Of a stretch of DNA of 8,892 nucleotides, positions 1 through 5,383 are shown piece after piece (position 1 is the first letter of the stretch; the number at the start of each line of letters is the position of its first letter). The stretch lies in contig JBOFCO010000023.1 of the NCBI GenBank assembly GCA_051646105.1, forward strand, positions 1 to 8,892, written 5' to 3'. Position numbers and translations under genes: made by a program. The notes below the pieces were generated by a model. The model was not told the origin of the DNA. It was given only the letters and a program-made list of their open reading frames with translations, and did not search any database. The DNA comes from JBOFCO01 sp051646105 (GTDB lineage Bacteria > Pseudomonadota > Alphaproteobacteria > Rhodobacterales > Rhodobacteraceae).

Positions 1-151
1 CCCGCAAACGGATCGCCTCCTCAACCGCAATCTCGTCAAACGGGTTCATCGACATCTTCACATTCGAAAGATCAACACCAGAACCGTCCGACTTCACACG
101 GACCTTCACGTTGTAATCAATAACCCGCTTCACAGGGACCACGATCTTCAT
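1..151 (-). CDS. etfB: Electron transfer flavoprotein subunit beta, N-terminal part (cut by window edge)
   Basis: The first 50 codons of EtfB are present; the rest lies beyond base 1. EtfB pairs with EtfA to form the soluble FAD/AMP heterodimer that takes electrons from acyl-CoA and other flavin dehydrogenases and passes them to ETF:quinone oxidoreductase. The translation opens with M-K-I-V-V-P-V-K-R-V-I-D and continues through V-K-M-S-M-N-P-F-D-E-I-A-V-E-E-A-I-R-L, the N-terminal signature of bacterial EtfB, where the N-P-F-D-E-x-A-x-E-E block is highly conserved. A strong Shine-Dalgarno sequence lies just upstream of this ATG (complement of 158-164), so the start is secure. The gene follows the cobalamin adenosyltransferase gene on the same strand after a 156-base gap, long enough for a separate promoter. 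etfA would be expected next, outside the window. Confidence 0.95.
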   Translation of the reverse strand, partial: MKIVVPVKRVIDYNVKVRVKSDGSGVDLSNVKMSMNPFDEIAVEEAIRLR

Positions 152-157
152 CCGCAA

Positions 158-164
158 ACTCCTT
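158..164 (-). promoter_or_regulatory. Ribosome binding site of etfB
   Basis: On the minus strand AAGGAGT lies six bases before the etfB ATG. It is a near-perfect anti-16S match and fixes the start codon. This is one of the strongest ribosome binding sites in the window, which fits an abundant electron-transfer protein. Confidence 0.8.
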
Positions 165-307
165 CCTGACGGCCGCAAGCGCGGCGGCATCGCAAACTCT
201 CTCGCCGCTAGTTACCCAAACCGACCGGGCCGCAACAGCGAAAAATCGACAATAAAGCTCGTGCAAACGTCGCAGGACGCAGGGTTTCGCATCGGGCGGT
301 GGGTTGA

Positions 308-880
308 TCAGCGGTTGGCACCGGGCACCCAGAGCACGTCGCCCTTGCCGTCATCATTTGCGACACGCGCCGCGACGAAGAACCAGTCCGAAAGCCGGTT
401 GAGGTATTTCACCGCTGCGGGATTGACCGGCTCATGCGTCGCAAGCTCGACCACCAGCCGTTCGGCACGGCGTGACACGGTGCGGCACAGATGCAGATGC
501 GCCGACAGGGCAGAGCCGCCGGGCAGGATGAAGCTGCGCAGGGGCGACAGGCGCGCGTTCATCGCATCGATTTCCGTTTCCAGCCGCGATACCTGAGGTT
601 CGGTCACGCGCAAGGGTGGATATTCGGCATCGGCGTCTTTTTCCATTTCCGGCCTGCACAGGTCTGCGCCGAGATCGAACAGATCATTCTGGATCATTGC
701 CAGTGCTGCCGCCATGTCACCTTCGGCATGCAGTTTCGCCAGGCCAAGTGTCGCGTTGGTTTCATCGACCGTGCCATAGGCGGCCACCCGCAGATCATAC
801 TTCGGTACCCGTGCGCCGTTGCCCAGGGCGGTTTCGCCCGTGTCGCCTGTGCGCGTGTAGATACGGTTAAGAACAACCAT
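308..880 (-). CDS. PduO-type ATP:cob(I)alamin adenosyltransferase
   Basis: This 190-residue protein transfers the adenosyl group of ATP to the cobalt of cob(I)alamin or cob(I)yrinic acid a,c-diamide, giving the coenzyme B12 form in the cytoplasm. It is the PduO/MMAB type, not the unrelated CobA/BtuR type. Visible signatures are T-R-T-G-D-T-G-E-T at residues 9-17 (N-terminal ATP-binding loop), Y-G-T-V-D-E-T-N at 35-42, F-I-L-P-G-G-S at 117-123, R-T-V-S-R-R-A-E-R at 133-141 (ATP phosphate contacts) and L-N-R-L-S-D-W-F-F at 160-168. The length is normal and no key motif is missing. Its ATG shares one base with the TGA of the upstream HIG1-type gene, implying translational coupling. Rhodobacterales commonly carry this gene beside etfB (recalled, not checked here). 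Annotations use either cobO or pduO, so no symbol is given. No B12-dependent enzyme is in view. Confidence 0.93.
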   Translation of the reverse strand: MVVLNRIYTRTGDTGETALGNGARVPKYDLRVAAYGTVDETNATLGLAKLHAEGDMAAALAMIQNDLFDLGADLCRPEMEKDADAEYPPLRVTEPQVSRLETEIDAMNARLSPLRSFILPGGSALSAHLHLCRTVSRRAERLVVELATHEPVNPAAVKYLNRLSDWFFVAARVANDDGKGDVLWVPGANR

Positions 881-1083
881 CAGCCTTTCCCCCTGATCCA
901 GATGAAACCGAGGATCAAAAGGATCGCAACCGCCTGCGCCGCGATCCTGTATCGCATCAGCCGGTTGGCGTGCTTGCGGTTGAACTCTCCGCCCTGGCTG
1001 AAGCCGCCGATCCCGATGGCCAGGATCACCAGCACGATCAGCACGGCGACGGCCACAACGATGAACAGGGGATCGCGCAGCAT
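880..1083 (-). CDS. Small HIG1-domain two-helix membrane protein
   Basis: A 67-residue inner-membrane protein with two predicted transmembrane helices, about residues 7-26 and 47-63. They are joined by a short basic, glycine-containing loop (G-G-F-S-Q-G-G-E-F-N-R-K-H). The stretch N-R-L-M-R-Y-R-I-A-A-Q at 40-50 keeps the R-x-R-x-x-x-Q core of the hypoxia-induced HIG1 family (HIG_1_N, often annotated twin transmembrane protein in this group). Mitochondrial members (Rcf1/HIGD1A) bind and tune cytochrome c oxidase; a similar role in the respiratory membrane is inferred here. The ATG is preceded by an AAAGGAAA ribosome binding site (complement of 1088-1095). Its TGA overlaps the ATG of the adenosyltransferase gene by one base, so the two are almost certainly co-transcribed. 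The dehydrogenase gene ends 60 bases upstream. Confidence 0.85.
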   Translation of the reverse strand: MLRDPLFIVVAVAVLIVLVILAIGIGGFSQGGEFNRKHANRLMRYRIAAQAVAILLILGFIWIRGKG

Positions 1084-1143
1084 GTCGTTTCCTTTCGATT
1101 GGCGATGGTCTAGCGCAGCAGGCGGCGAAAGCGAACCGGAAAC

Positions 1144-1971
1144 TCAGCCTTTTGCGATCAGCCAGTCCAGTGCACGTGTGGGCAGGATACGCCGCGCCGC
1201 GCCCATCAGATGGGTTGGTTTCGTCACGTAATAGCGCGGCTTCGGTCGACGGCTTTCCACGGCATGGACCAATACTTTTGTAACGGCAGAGGCCGGAAGT
1301 TCGAAGCGATCCGGGCCACGGCTTTCATACAGCCTGCTTTTCAGTGCCGCATATTCGGCGGCCCGCGCGCTGCCCTGCCAGTCGATCCAGCGCTCGAAAT
1401 GCGGGATCGCGTTTTCGCGGATGCGGCTGGTGATCGGCCCCGGCTCGATCAGGATCACATCGATGCCGGTGCCCTTCATCTCGATCCGCAGCACATCGGT
1501 CAGGCCTTCAAGGGCGAATTTGGTCGCCACATAGGCCCCGCGCCATTTCAGGCCGACCAGCCCGAGCACCGAGGAACAGTTGACGATCCGGCCATGGCCT
1601 TGTGCCCGCATCGCCGGGATCAGCAGGCGGGTCAACTCGTGCAGACCGAAAAGGTTGGTTTCAAAAATCGAACGCAGCGCACCGGCGGGCAGATCCTCGA
1701 CCGCAGCCGGGCAGGCGAAGGCCGCATTGTTGTAAAGCGCGTCAAGCCGCCCGCCGGTCAGGTCCAGCGACCGCGCCGCGCCCGCCGCAACGCTGTGCTG
1801 ATCGGCGACATCCAGCACGAAGCTTTCCAGCCCCTCGCCCTGCAACCGTGTCACGTCCTCTGGTCTGCGGCAGGTGGCCAGCACCCGCCAGCCGCGTCTG
1901 GCCAGCCCATGCGCGGCGTCATGGCCGATGCCGGAAGAGCAGCCGGTGATGAGGATGGATTTCTGCGTCAC
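1144..1971 (-). CDS. Short-chain dehydrogenase/reductase, YbbO-like
   Basis: A 275-residue classical SDR, a cytoplasmic NAD(P)(H)-dependent oxidoreductase. The Rossmann glycine motif T-G-C-S-S-G-I-G is at residues 9-16. Arg35-Arg36 directly after the second beta strand favour NADP(H). The structural N-N-A-A at 81-84 is a variant of the usual N-N-A-G. The catalytic tetrad appears as Asn106, Ser133 or Ser134, Tyr147 and Lys151 (Y-V-A-T-K), followed by the E-P-G-P turn at 176-179. The overall pattern, including the end (P-R-Y-Y-V-T-K then R-R-I-L-P-T-R-A-L-D), resembles E. coli YbbO, reported as an NADP-dependent aldehyde reductase; the true substrate is not readable from sequence. The start is GTG, supported by a GGAGGG site. 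The gene runs divergently from parC and heads the HIG1/adenosyltransferase cluster, whether by operon or chance. Confidence 0.9.
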   Translation of the reverse strand: MTQKSILITGCSSGIGHDAAHGLARRGWRVLATCRRPEDVTRLQGEGLESFVLDVADQHSVAAGAARSLDLTGGRLDALYNNAAFACPAAVEDLPAGALRSIFETNLFGLHELTRLLIPAMRAQGHGRIVNCSSVLGLVGLKWRGAYVATKFALEGLTDVLRIEMKGTGIDVILIEPGPITSRIRENAIPHFERWIDWQGSARAAEYAALKSRLYESRGPDRFELPASAVTKVLVHAVESRRPKPRYYVTKPTHLMGAARRILPTRALDWLIAKG

Positions 1972-1973
1972 GA

Positions 1974-2004
1974 TTGACCCTCCGGCGTATACAGCCCCTA
2001 AACT
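1974..2004 (+). promoter_or_regulatory. Candidate parC promoter (TTGACC, 19 bases, TAAACT)
   Basis: TTGACC at 1974-1979 matches five of six -35 consensus bases, and TAAACT at 1999-2004 matches four of six at -10. The 19-base spacer is longer than ideal. Transcription would start near 2011, about 35 bases before the parC ATG. The -10 element falls in the loop of the inverted repeat at 1992-2012. This is pattern matching only. Confidence 0.3.
1978..1983 (-). promoter_or_regulatory. Ribosome binding site selecting the GTG start of the dehydrogenase
   Basis: On the minus strand GGAGGG lies six bases before GTG at 1969-1971. The protein begins M-T-Q-K-S-I-L-I-T-G from that codon, the normal distance to the Rossmann motif. 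The site therefore supports GTG as initiator; no ATG lies near. Confidence 0.7.
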
Positions 2005-2012
2005 TGGGGCTG
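1992..2012. repeat. Perfect 7+7 bp inverted repeat in the divergent dehydrogenase/parC region
   Basis: CAGCCCC at 1992-1998 and GGGGCTG at 2006-2012 are exact reverse complements around the seven-base centre TAAACTT. The element lies in the only 74 bases between two divergent genes and coincides with a possible -10 element of parC. It could be an operator for a dimeric regulator acting on one or both genes, or a leader hairpin if the parC transcript starts upstream of it. It lacks a T-tract, so an intrinsic terminator is unlikely. Confidence 0.5.
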
Positions 2013-2045
2013 GAAAACGCCCCGACCACGAATTACACGGTCCCC

Positions 2046-4289
2046 ATGACCGACGCCACCGATGATGATACCCCCGAGGAGCCGTCCCTTCAGGTGTCCG
2101 AGCCGCTCGCCCGCGCCATTGGTGAGCGGTATCTGACCTATGCGCTGTCCACCATCATGCACCGGGCACTGCCCGATGCGCGTGACGGGCTGAAGCCGGT
2201 GCACCGGCGCATCCTGTTTGCGATGCGGGAACTGCGGCTGTCGCCGACCGGGGCCTTCCGCAAATCAGCCAAGATCACCGGCGATGTGATGGGCAATTAT
2301 CACCCGCATGGCGATGCGGCGATCTATGACGCGATGGCGCGGCTGGCACAGGATTTTGCCATGCGCTACCGCCTGGTGGACGGGCAGGGCAATTTCGGCA
2401 ACATCGACGGCGATAACCCGGCGGCCAGCCGCTATACCGAGGCGCGGCTGACAAAGCTGTCGGAAATCCTGATGGAGGGGCTGGCGGAAAACGCCGTGGA
2501 TTTCCGCCCCAACTATGACGGCACGCTGGAAGAACCGGTTGTGATGCCAGCCGCCCTGCCGAACCTGCTGGCGAATGGGGCCAGCGGCATTGCCGTAGGC
2601 ATGGCCACCAATATCCCCCCCCACAACCTGCACGAACTGATCGATGCCTGCCTGCATCTGATCAAGTCGCCCGATGCGCGGGACGAGACGCTGATGCAAT
2701 ATGTGCCCGGCCCGGATTTTCCCACGGGCGGGGTGCTGGTCGAGCCTGCGGAAAACATTCTGGAAGCCTATCGCACCGGGCGCGGGTCCATGCGTCTGCG
2801 CGCGCGGTGGGAGGTGGAGGATCTGGGCCGCGGCACCTGGCAGCTTGTCGTGACCGAAATCCCCTATCAGGTGCAGAAATCGAAGCTGATCGAACGGCTG
2901 GCCGAGCTTGTGCAACTGAAAAAGGTGCCGCTGCTTGCCGATGTCCGCGACGAATCCACCGAGGATGTGCGCATCGTGCTGGAGCCGCGCTCGCGCAGCG
3001 TCGAACCGGAAATGCTGATGGGCGCGCTGTTCCGCAGTTCCGATCTGGAAGTGCGGTTCAGCCTGAACATGAACGTGCTGATCGACGGGCGCGTGCCGAA
3101 GGTGTGTTCGCTGAAAGAGGTTCTGCGCGCCTTTCTTGACCACCGCCGCGATGTGCTGAAACGGCGCTCGACGCATCGTGTCGAAAAGATCGACGCGCGG
3201 CTGGAGGTTCTGGAAGGCTATATCATCGCCTACCTGAACCTTGATCGTGTGATCGAGATCATCCGGTTCGAGGACGATCCCAAGGCGAAGCTGATCGAGG
3301 AGTTCGACCTGACCGATGTGCAGGCCGAGGCGATTCTGAACATGCGGCTGCGCAACCTGCGCAAGCTGGAAGAGATGGAGCTGCGCCGGGAACTGGACGA
3401 GTTGCAGCTTGAACGCGCGGGGCTGGAGGATCTGCTGGCATCCGACAGTCTGCAATGGAGCCGGATCGCGGATGAGCTGCGCGATATCCGCAAGCAGTTC
3501 GGCAAGGACAGCCCCGGCGGTGCGCGCCGGACGACGCTGGCCGAAGCAGGCGAAACGATCGAGGTTTCGGTCGAGGCGATGATCGAACGGGAACCGATCA
3601 CCGTTGTCCTGTCAAAGATGGGCTGGGTCCGCGCGATGAAGGGGCATCAGCCGCTGGATGGCGAGCTGAAGTTCAAGGACGGCGACGAAAGCCGTTTTGT
3701 GCTGCATGCCGAAACCACGGACAAACTGCTGATCCTGGGCGCCAACGGCCGGTTCTATACGCTGCTGGGGGCCAACCTGCCCGGTGGGCGCGGCATGGGT
3801 GAACCGGTGCGCCTGATGGTCGATCTGCCCAACGATTCAGCCATTGTCGATCTGCTGATCCATCGTGTTGGGGAAAGGTATCTGGTTGCTTCGACCGAAG
3901 GCGACGGCTTCATCGTGTCGTCCGACGAAATGCTGGCCCAGACACGGGCGGGCAAGCAGGTGCTGAATGTCGCCGACGGGGTCAAGGCAGCGCTATGCCG
4001 CAAGGTAACGGGCGATCATGTCGCCTGCGTGGGCGATAATCGCAAGCTTCTGGTTTTTGCGCTGGATGAATTGCCGGAAATGGCGCGCGGCAAGGGTGTG
4101 AGGTTGCAAAAGTACAAGGATGGTGGATTGTCAGATGCCACGACCTTTGCGCTGACTGACGGATTGTCGTGGAAAGACCCGGCAGGCCGGACCCGCACCG
4201 AGGCCGATCTTTCGGAATGGCTGGGCAAGCGGGCGACGGCGGGGCGCATGGCCCCGCGCGGTTTCCCGCGTGACAATCGCTTTACCTGA
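2046..4289 (+). CDS. parC: DNA topoisomerase IV subunit A
   Basis: This 747-residue protein is the DNA-cleaving subunit of topoisomerase IV, which with ParE decatenates replicated chromosomes and relaxes supercoils. The winged-helix breakage-reunion core contains D-G-L-K-P-V-H-R-R at residues 47-55, H-P-H-G-D at 86-90 and the active-site tyrosine Tyr130 in R-Y-T-E-A-R-L. I-D-G-D-N-P-A-A before that tyrosine is the ParC form rather than GyrA. A coiled-coil tower follows, then a C-terminal beta-propeller without an intact GyrA box (Q-R-R-G-G-R-G), and near the end R-G-K-G-V-R-L-Q-K-Y-K-D-G-G, as in ParC. Length is close to E. coli ParC (752). ATG 2046 is chosen because homology starts soon after (S-E-P-L-A-R-A-I). 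The site lacks a clear Shine-Dalgarno sequence. An in-frame TTG at 1974 would add 24 unconserved residues. The position of E. coli Ser80 is Ala91. Confidence 0.97.
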   Translation: MTDATDDDTPEEPSLQVSEPLARAIGERYLTYALSTIMHRALPDARDGLKPVHRRILFAMRELRLSPTGAFRKSAKITGDVMGNYHPHGDAAIYDAMARLAQDFAMRYRLVDGQGNFGNIDGDNPAASRYTEARLTKLSEILMEGLAENAVDFRPNYDGTLEEPVVMPAALPNLLANGASGIAVGMATNIPPHNLHELIDACLHLIKSPDARDETLMQYVPGPDFPTGGVLVEPAENILEAYRTGRGSMRLRARWEVEDLGRGTWQLVVTEIPYQVQKSKLIERLAELVQLKKVPLLADVRDESTEDVRIVLEPRSRSVEPEMLMGALFRSSDLEVRFSLNMNVLIDGRVPKVCSLKEVLRAFLDHRRDVLKRRSTHRVEKIDARLEVLEGYIIAYLNLDRVIEIIRFEDDPKAKLIEEFDLTDVQAEAILNMRLRNLRKLEEMELRRELDELQLERAGLEDLLASDSLQWSRIADELRDIRKQFGKDSPGGARRTTLAEAGETIEVSVEAMIEREPITVVLSKMGWVRAMKGHQPLDGELKFKDGDESRFVLHAETTDKLLILGANGRFYTLLGANLPGGRGMGEPVRLMVDLPNDSAIVDLLIHRVGERYLVASTEGDGFIVSSDEMLAQTRAGKQVLNVADGVKAALCRKVTGDHVACVGDNRKLLVFALDELPEMARGKGVRLQKYKDGGLSDATTFALTDGLSWKDPAGRTRTEADLSEWLGKRATAGRMAPRGFPRDNRFT

Positions 4290-4314
4290 AAGGGCGATTT
4301 ACCTGAACGGGCGC
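4281..4314 (+). repeat. 17-base tandem duplication over the parC stop codon
   Basis: Bases 4281-4297 and 4298-4314 are two head-to-tail copies of a 17-base unit beginning TTTACCTGAA. They differ at two positions (A to C at unit positions 11 and 17). The first copy supplies the last two sense codons and the TGA of parC; the second is wholly non-coding. It looks like a replication-slippage duplication. Confidence 0.7.
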
Positions 4315-4329
4315 TTCACATGAATAGAA

Positions 4330-4357
4330 GGGGGCGCACGGTTTCCCGCACGCCCCC
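4330..4357. terminator. Hairpin between convergent parC and the DUF533 gene, likely bidirectional terminator
   Basis: GGGGGCG at 4330-4336 pairs perfectly with CGCCCCC at 4351-4357. Inside, after a CA/CA internal loop, CGG (4339-4341) pairs with CCG (4346-4348) around the tetraloop TTTC. The element lies 41 bases after the parC stop and 21 bases beyond the stop of the converging gene, where transcription from both sides must end. The downstream T-run is poor on both strands, so termination may be partial or factor-assisted. Confidence 0.65.
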
Positions 4358-4377
4358 ATCTTCGGATATGATCGTTT

Positions 4378-5268
4378 TCAGCTGTAAAGCGCGGGCTTGC
4401 CCAGCTTTGCGTGAAGCGCGTTCACCTGTTGCTGGTTGATGCCAAAGCCTGTCGCCAGCCGGTGCAGATATTCCGCTTCGTTCTGGTTATCCAGATCGAT
4501 GGTCATGGCCGACATGACATAGACCTGTGCCGCCAGTTCGCGCGGGGTTTGGCGAACCAGCGCATCGACGTCGATGGGGGCAGCCAGCTCACGCTTGACG
4601 AATTCCATCTCTTCCGGGCTGGCATCGCCAAGATTGCCCAGCAGTTTCTTCTTTTCGTTTTCGTCGATCTTGCCGTCCGATTTCGCGGCCTGGATCATCG
4701 CCTTGAGCATCAGTGCCGCCGCCGCGTTCTGGGCGTCGGTCGGCTGGGTTTCCGGTTCCTTCTGGCTGACCAGCGCTTCGTTGAACAGGTCGCCGAAGCC
4801 TTTGGTCGGGCGCTGGTTCTTGTCGGACTGCGCCGTCTTTTCGCGGGTCTGACCTCCTGCCAGCGCGCCCCCGGCTGCACCGCCAAGAATGCCACCCAGC
4901 AGATCGCCGAGCCCGCCACCCCCGCCCGTGCTGCTGCGGTTTCCGGTCAACTGACCCAGGATGTCATCCATCCCGCCGCGACCTGCGGTGCTGCCGGACT
5001 GGCCACCCCCCGACAGTTCCTCCAGCAGGCCGCCAAGCCCGCCCTTGCCGATCCCACCGCCCTGTGGTGTCGAGGACTTGCCGCCGAGGATCGATCCCAT
5101 AAGGTCGTCAAGCCCGTTGCCCGCGCCGCCCGAACGGGGCGAGTTCGGCCCGCCGAACACGTCGCCAGTACCCGCATTTGCTGTGCCGCCCTTTTTCAGC
5201 ATCCCGCTGACGCCCTTCGCCACCATGACGCCGATGGCGACCTTGGCCAGTGTTTTCACCAGACTCAT
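4378..5268 (-). CDS. DUF533 / YebE-like protein with TerB-like C-terminal domain
   Basis: A 296-residue protein of unknown function. Residues 3-24 (L-V-K-T-L-A-K-V-A-I-G and on) form a hydrophobic to amphipathic N-terminal helix typical of the DUF533 family. Residues about 27-145 are low-complexity Gly/Ser and carry four variants of G-(L/M)-(D/G)-(D/G)-(L/I)-(L/M)-x-x-(I/L)-x-G at 52-62, 77-87, 99-109 and 119-129, with a looser fifth, G-F-G-D-L-F, at 157-162. Residues about 178-296 are an all-helical TerB-like domain, including the acidic loop S-D-G-K-I-D-E-N-E at 197-205, which in TerB-related proteins may bind metal. TerB family naming often gives the label tellurite resistance; nothing here proves that role. 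The start is taken at ATG 5266-5268 (M-S-L-V-K), the usual family start, rather than the in-frame TTG four codons upstream. The gene converges on parC and is followed by a shared hairpin. Confidence 0.85.
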   Translation of the reverse strand: MSLVKTLAKVAIGVMVAKGVSGMLKKGGTANAGTGDVFGGPNSPRSGGAGNGLDDLMGSILGGKSSTPQGGGIGKGGLGGLLEELSGGGQSGSTAGRGGMDDILGQLTGNRSSTGGGGGLGDLLGGILGGAAGGALAGGQTREKTAQSDKNQRPTKGFGDLFNEALVSQKEPETQPTDAQNAAAALMLKAMIQAAKSDGKIDENEKKKLLGNLGDASPEEMEFVKRELAAPIDVDALVRQTPRELAAQVYVMSAMTIDLDNQNEAEYLHRLATGFGINQQQVNALHAKLGKPALYS

Positions 5269-5310
5269 GGGAACCCCCAAAAAAATTTCCTTTGCATCAG
5301 TAAGGCATGA

Positions 5311-5322
5311 TTCCGGCCGGAA
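5311..5322. promoter_or_regulatory. Perfect 12-bp palindrome upstream of the DUF533 gene
   Basis: TTCCGGCCGGAA is its own reverse complement. It lies 42 bases before the DUF533 gene ATG, in the 115-base gap after the P450 gene, where an operator could overlap the promoter. No convincing -35/-10 pair was identified around it. Being GC-rich, part of the palindrome could arise by chance in this genome. Confidence 0.3.
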
Positions 5323-5383
5323 GGGCAGGGGGGAATTTTTGCCGCCTTGCGTCCTTGCAGGTTTTGGCTTGCGGTGTCGCGGC

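Noticed and set aside
152..307. Intergenic stretch before etfB searched for a promoter, small gene or riboswitch
   Set aside because: Only weak promoter-like fragments and a four-pair hairpin at 268-279 were seen; no cobalamin riboswitch-like structure or small coding frame could be supported.
1210..1977. Open frame of 255 codons on the plus strand opposite the dehydrogenase
   Set aside because: The minus-strand frame has every SDR motif in order; the plus-strand frame has none of any family.
1974..2045. Extension of parC to an in-frame TTG at 1974
   Set aside because: It would add 24 residues with no homology and start beside the dehydrogenase start; ATG 2046 fits the family length.
2265..3455. 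Long open frame (396 codons) on the minus strand opposite parC
   Set aside because: Composition is Gln/His-rich without any recognisable domain, and it lies fully within the conserved ParC coding region; a shadow frame.
4411..5310. Open frame of 299 codons on the plus strand opposite the DUF533 gene
   Set aside because: No recognisable domain; the minus-strand frame has the clear DUF533 N-terminus and TerB-like domain, so this is a shadow.
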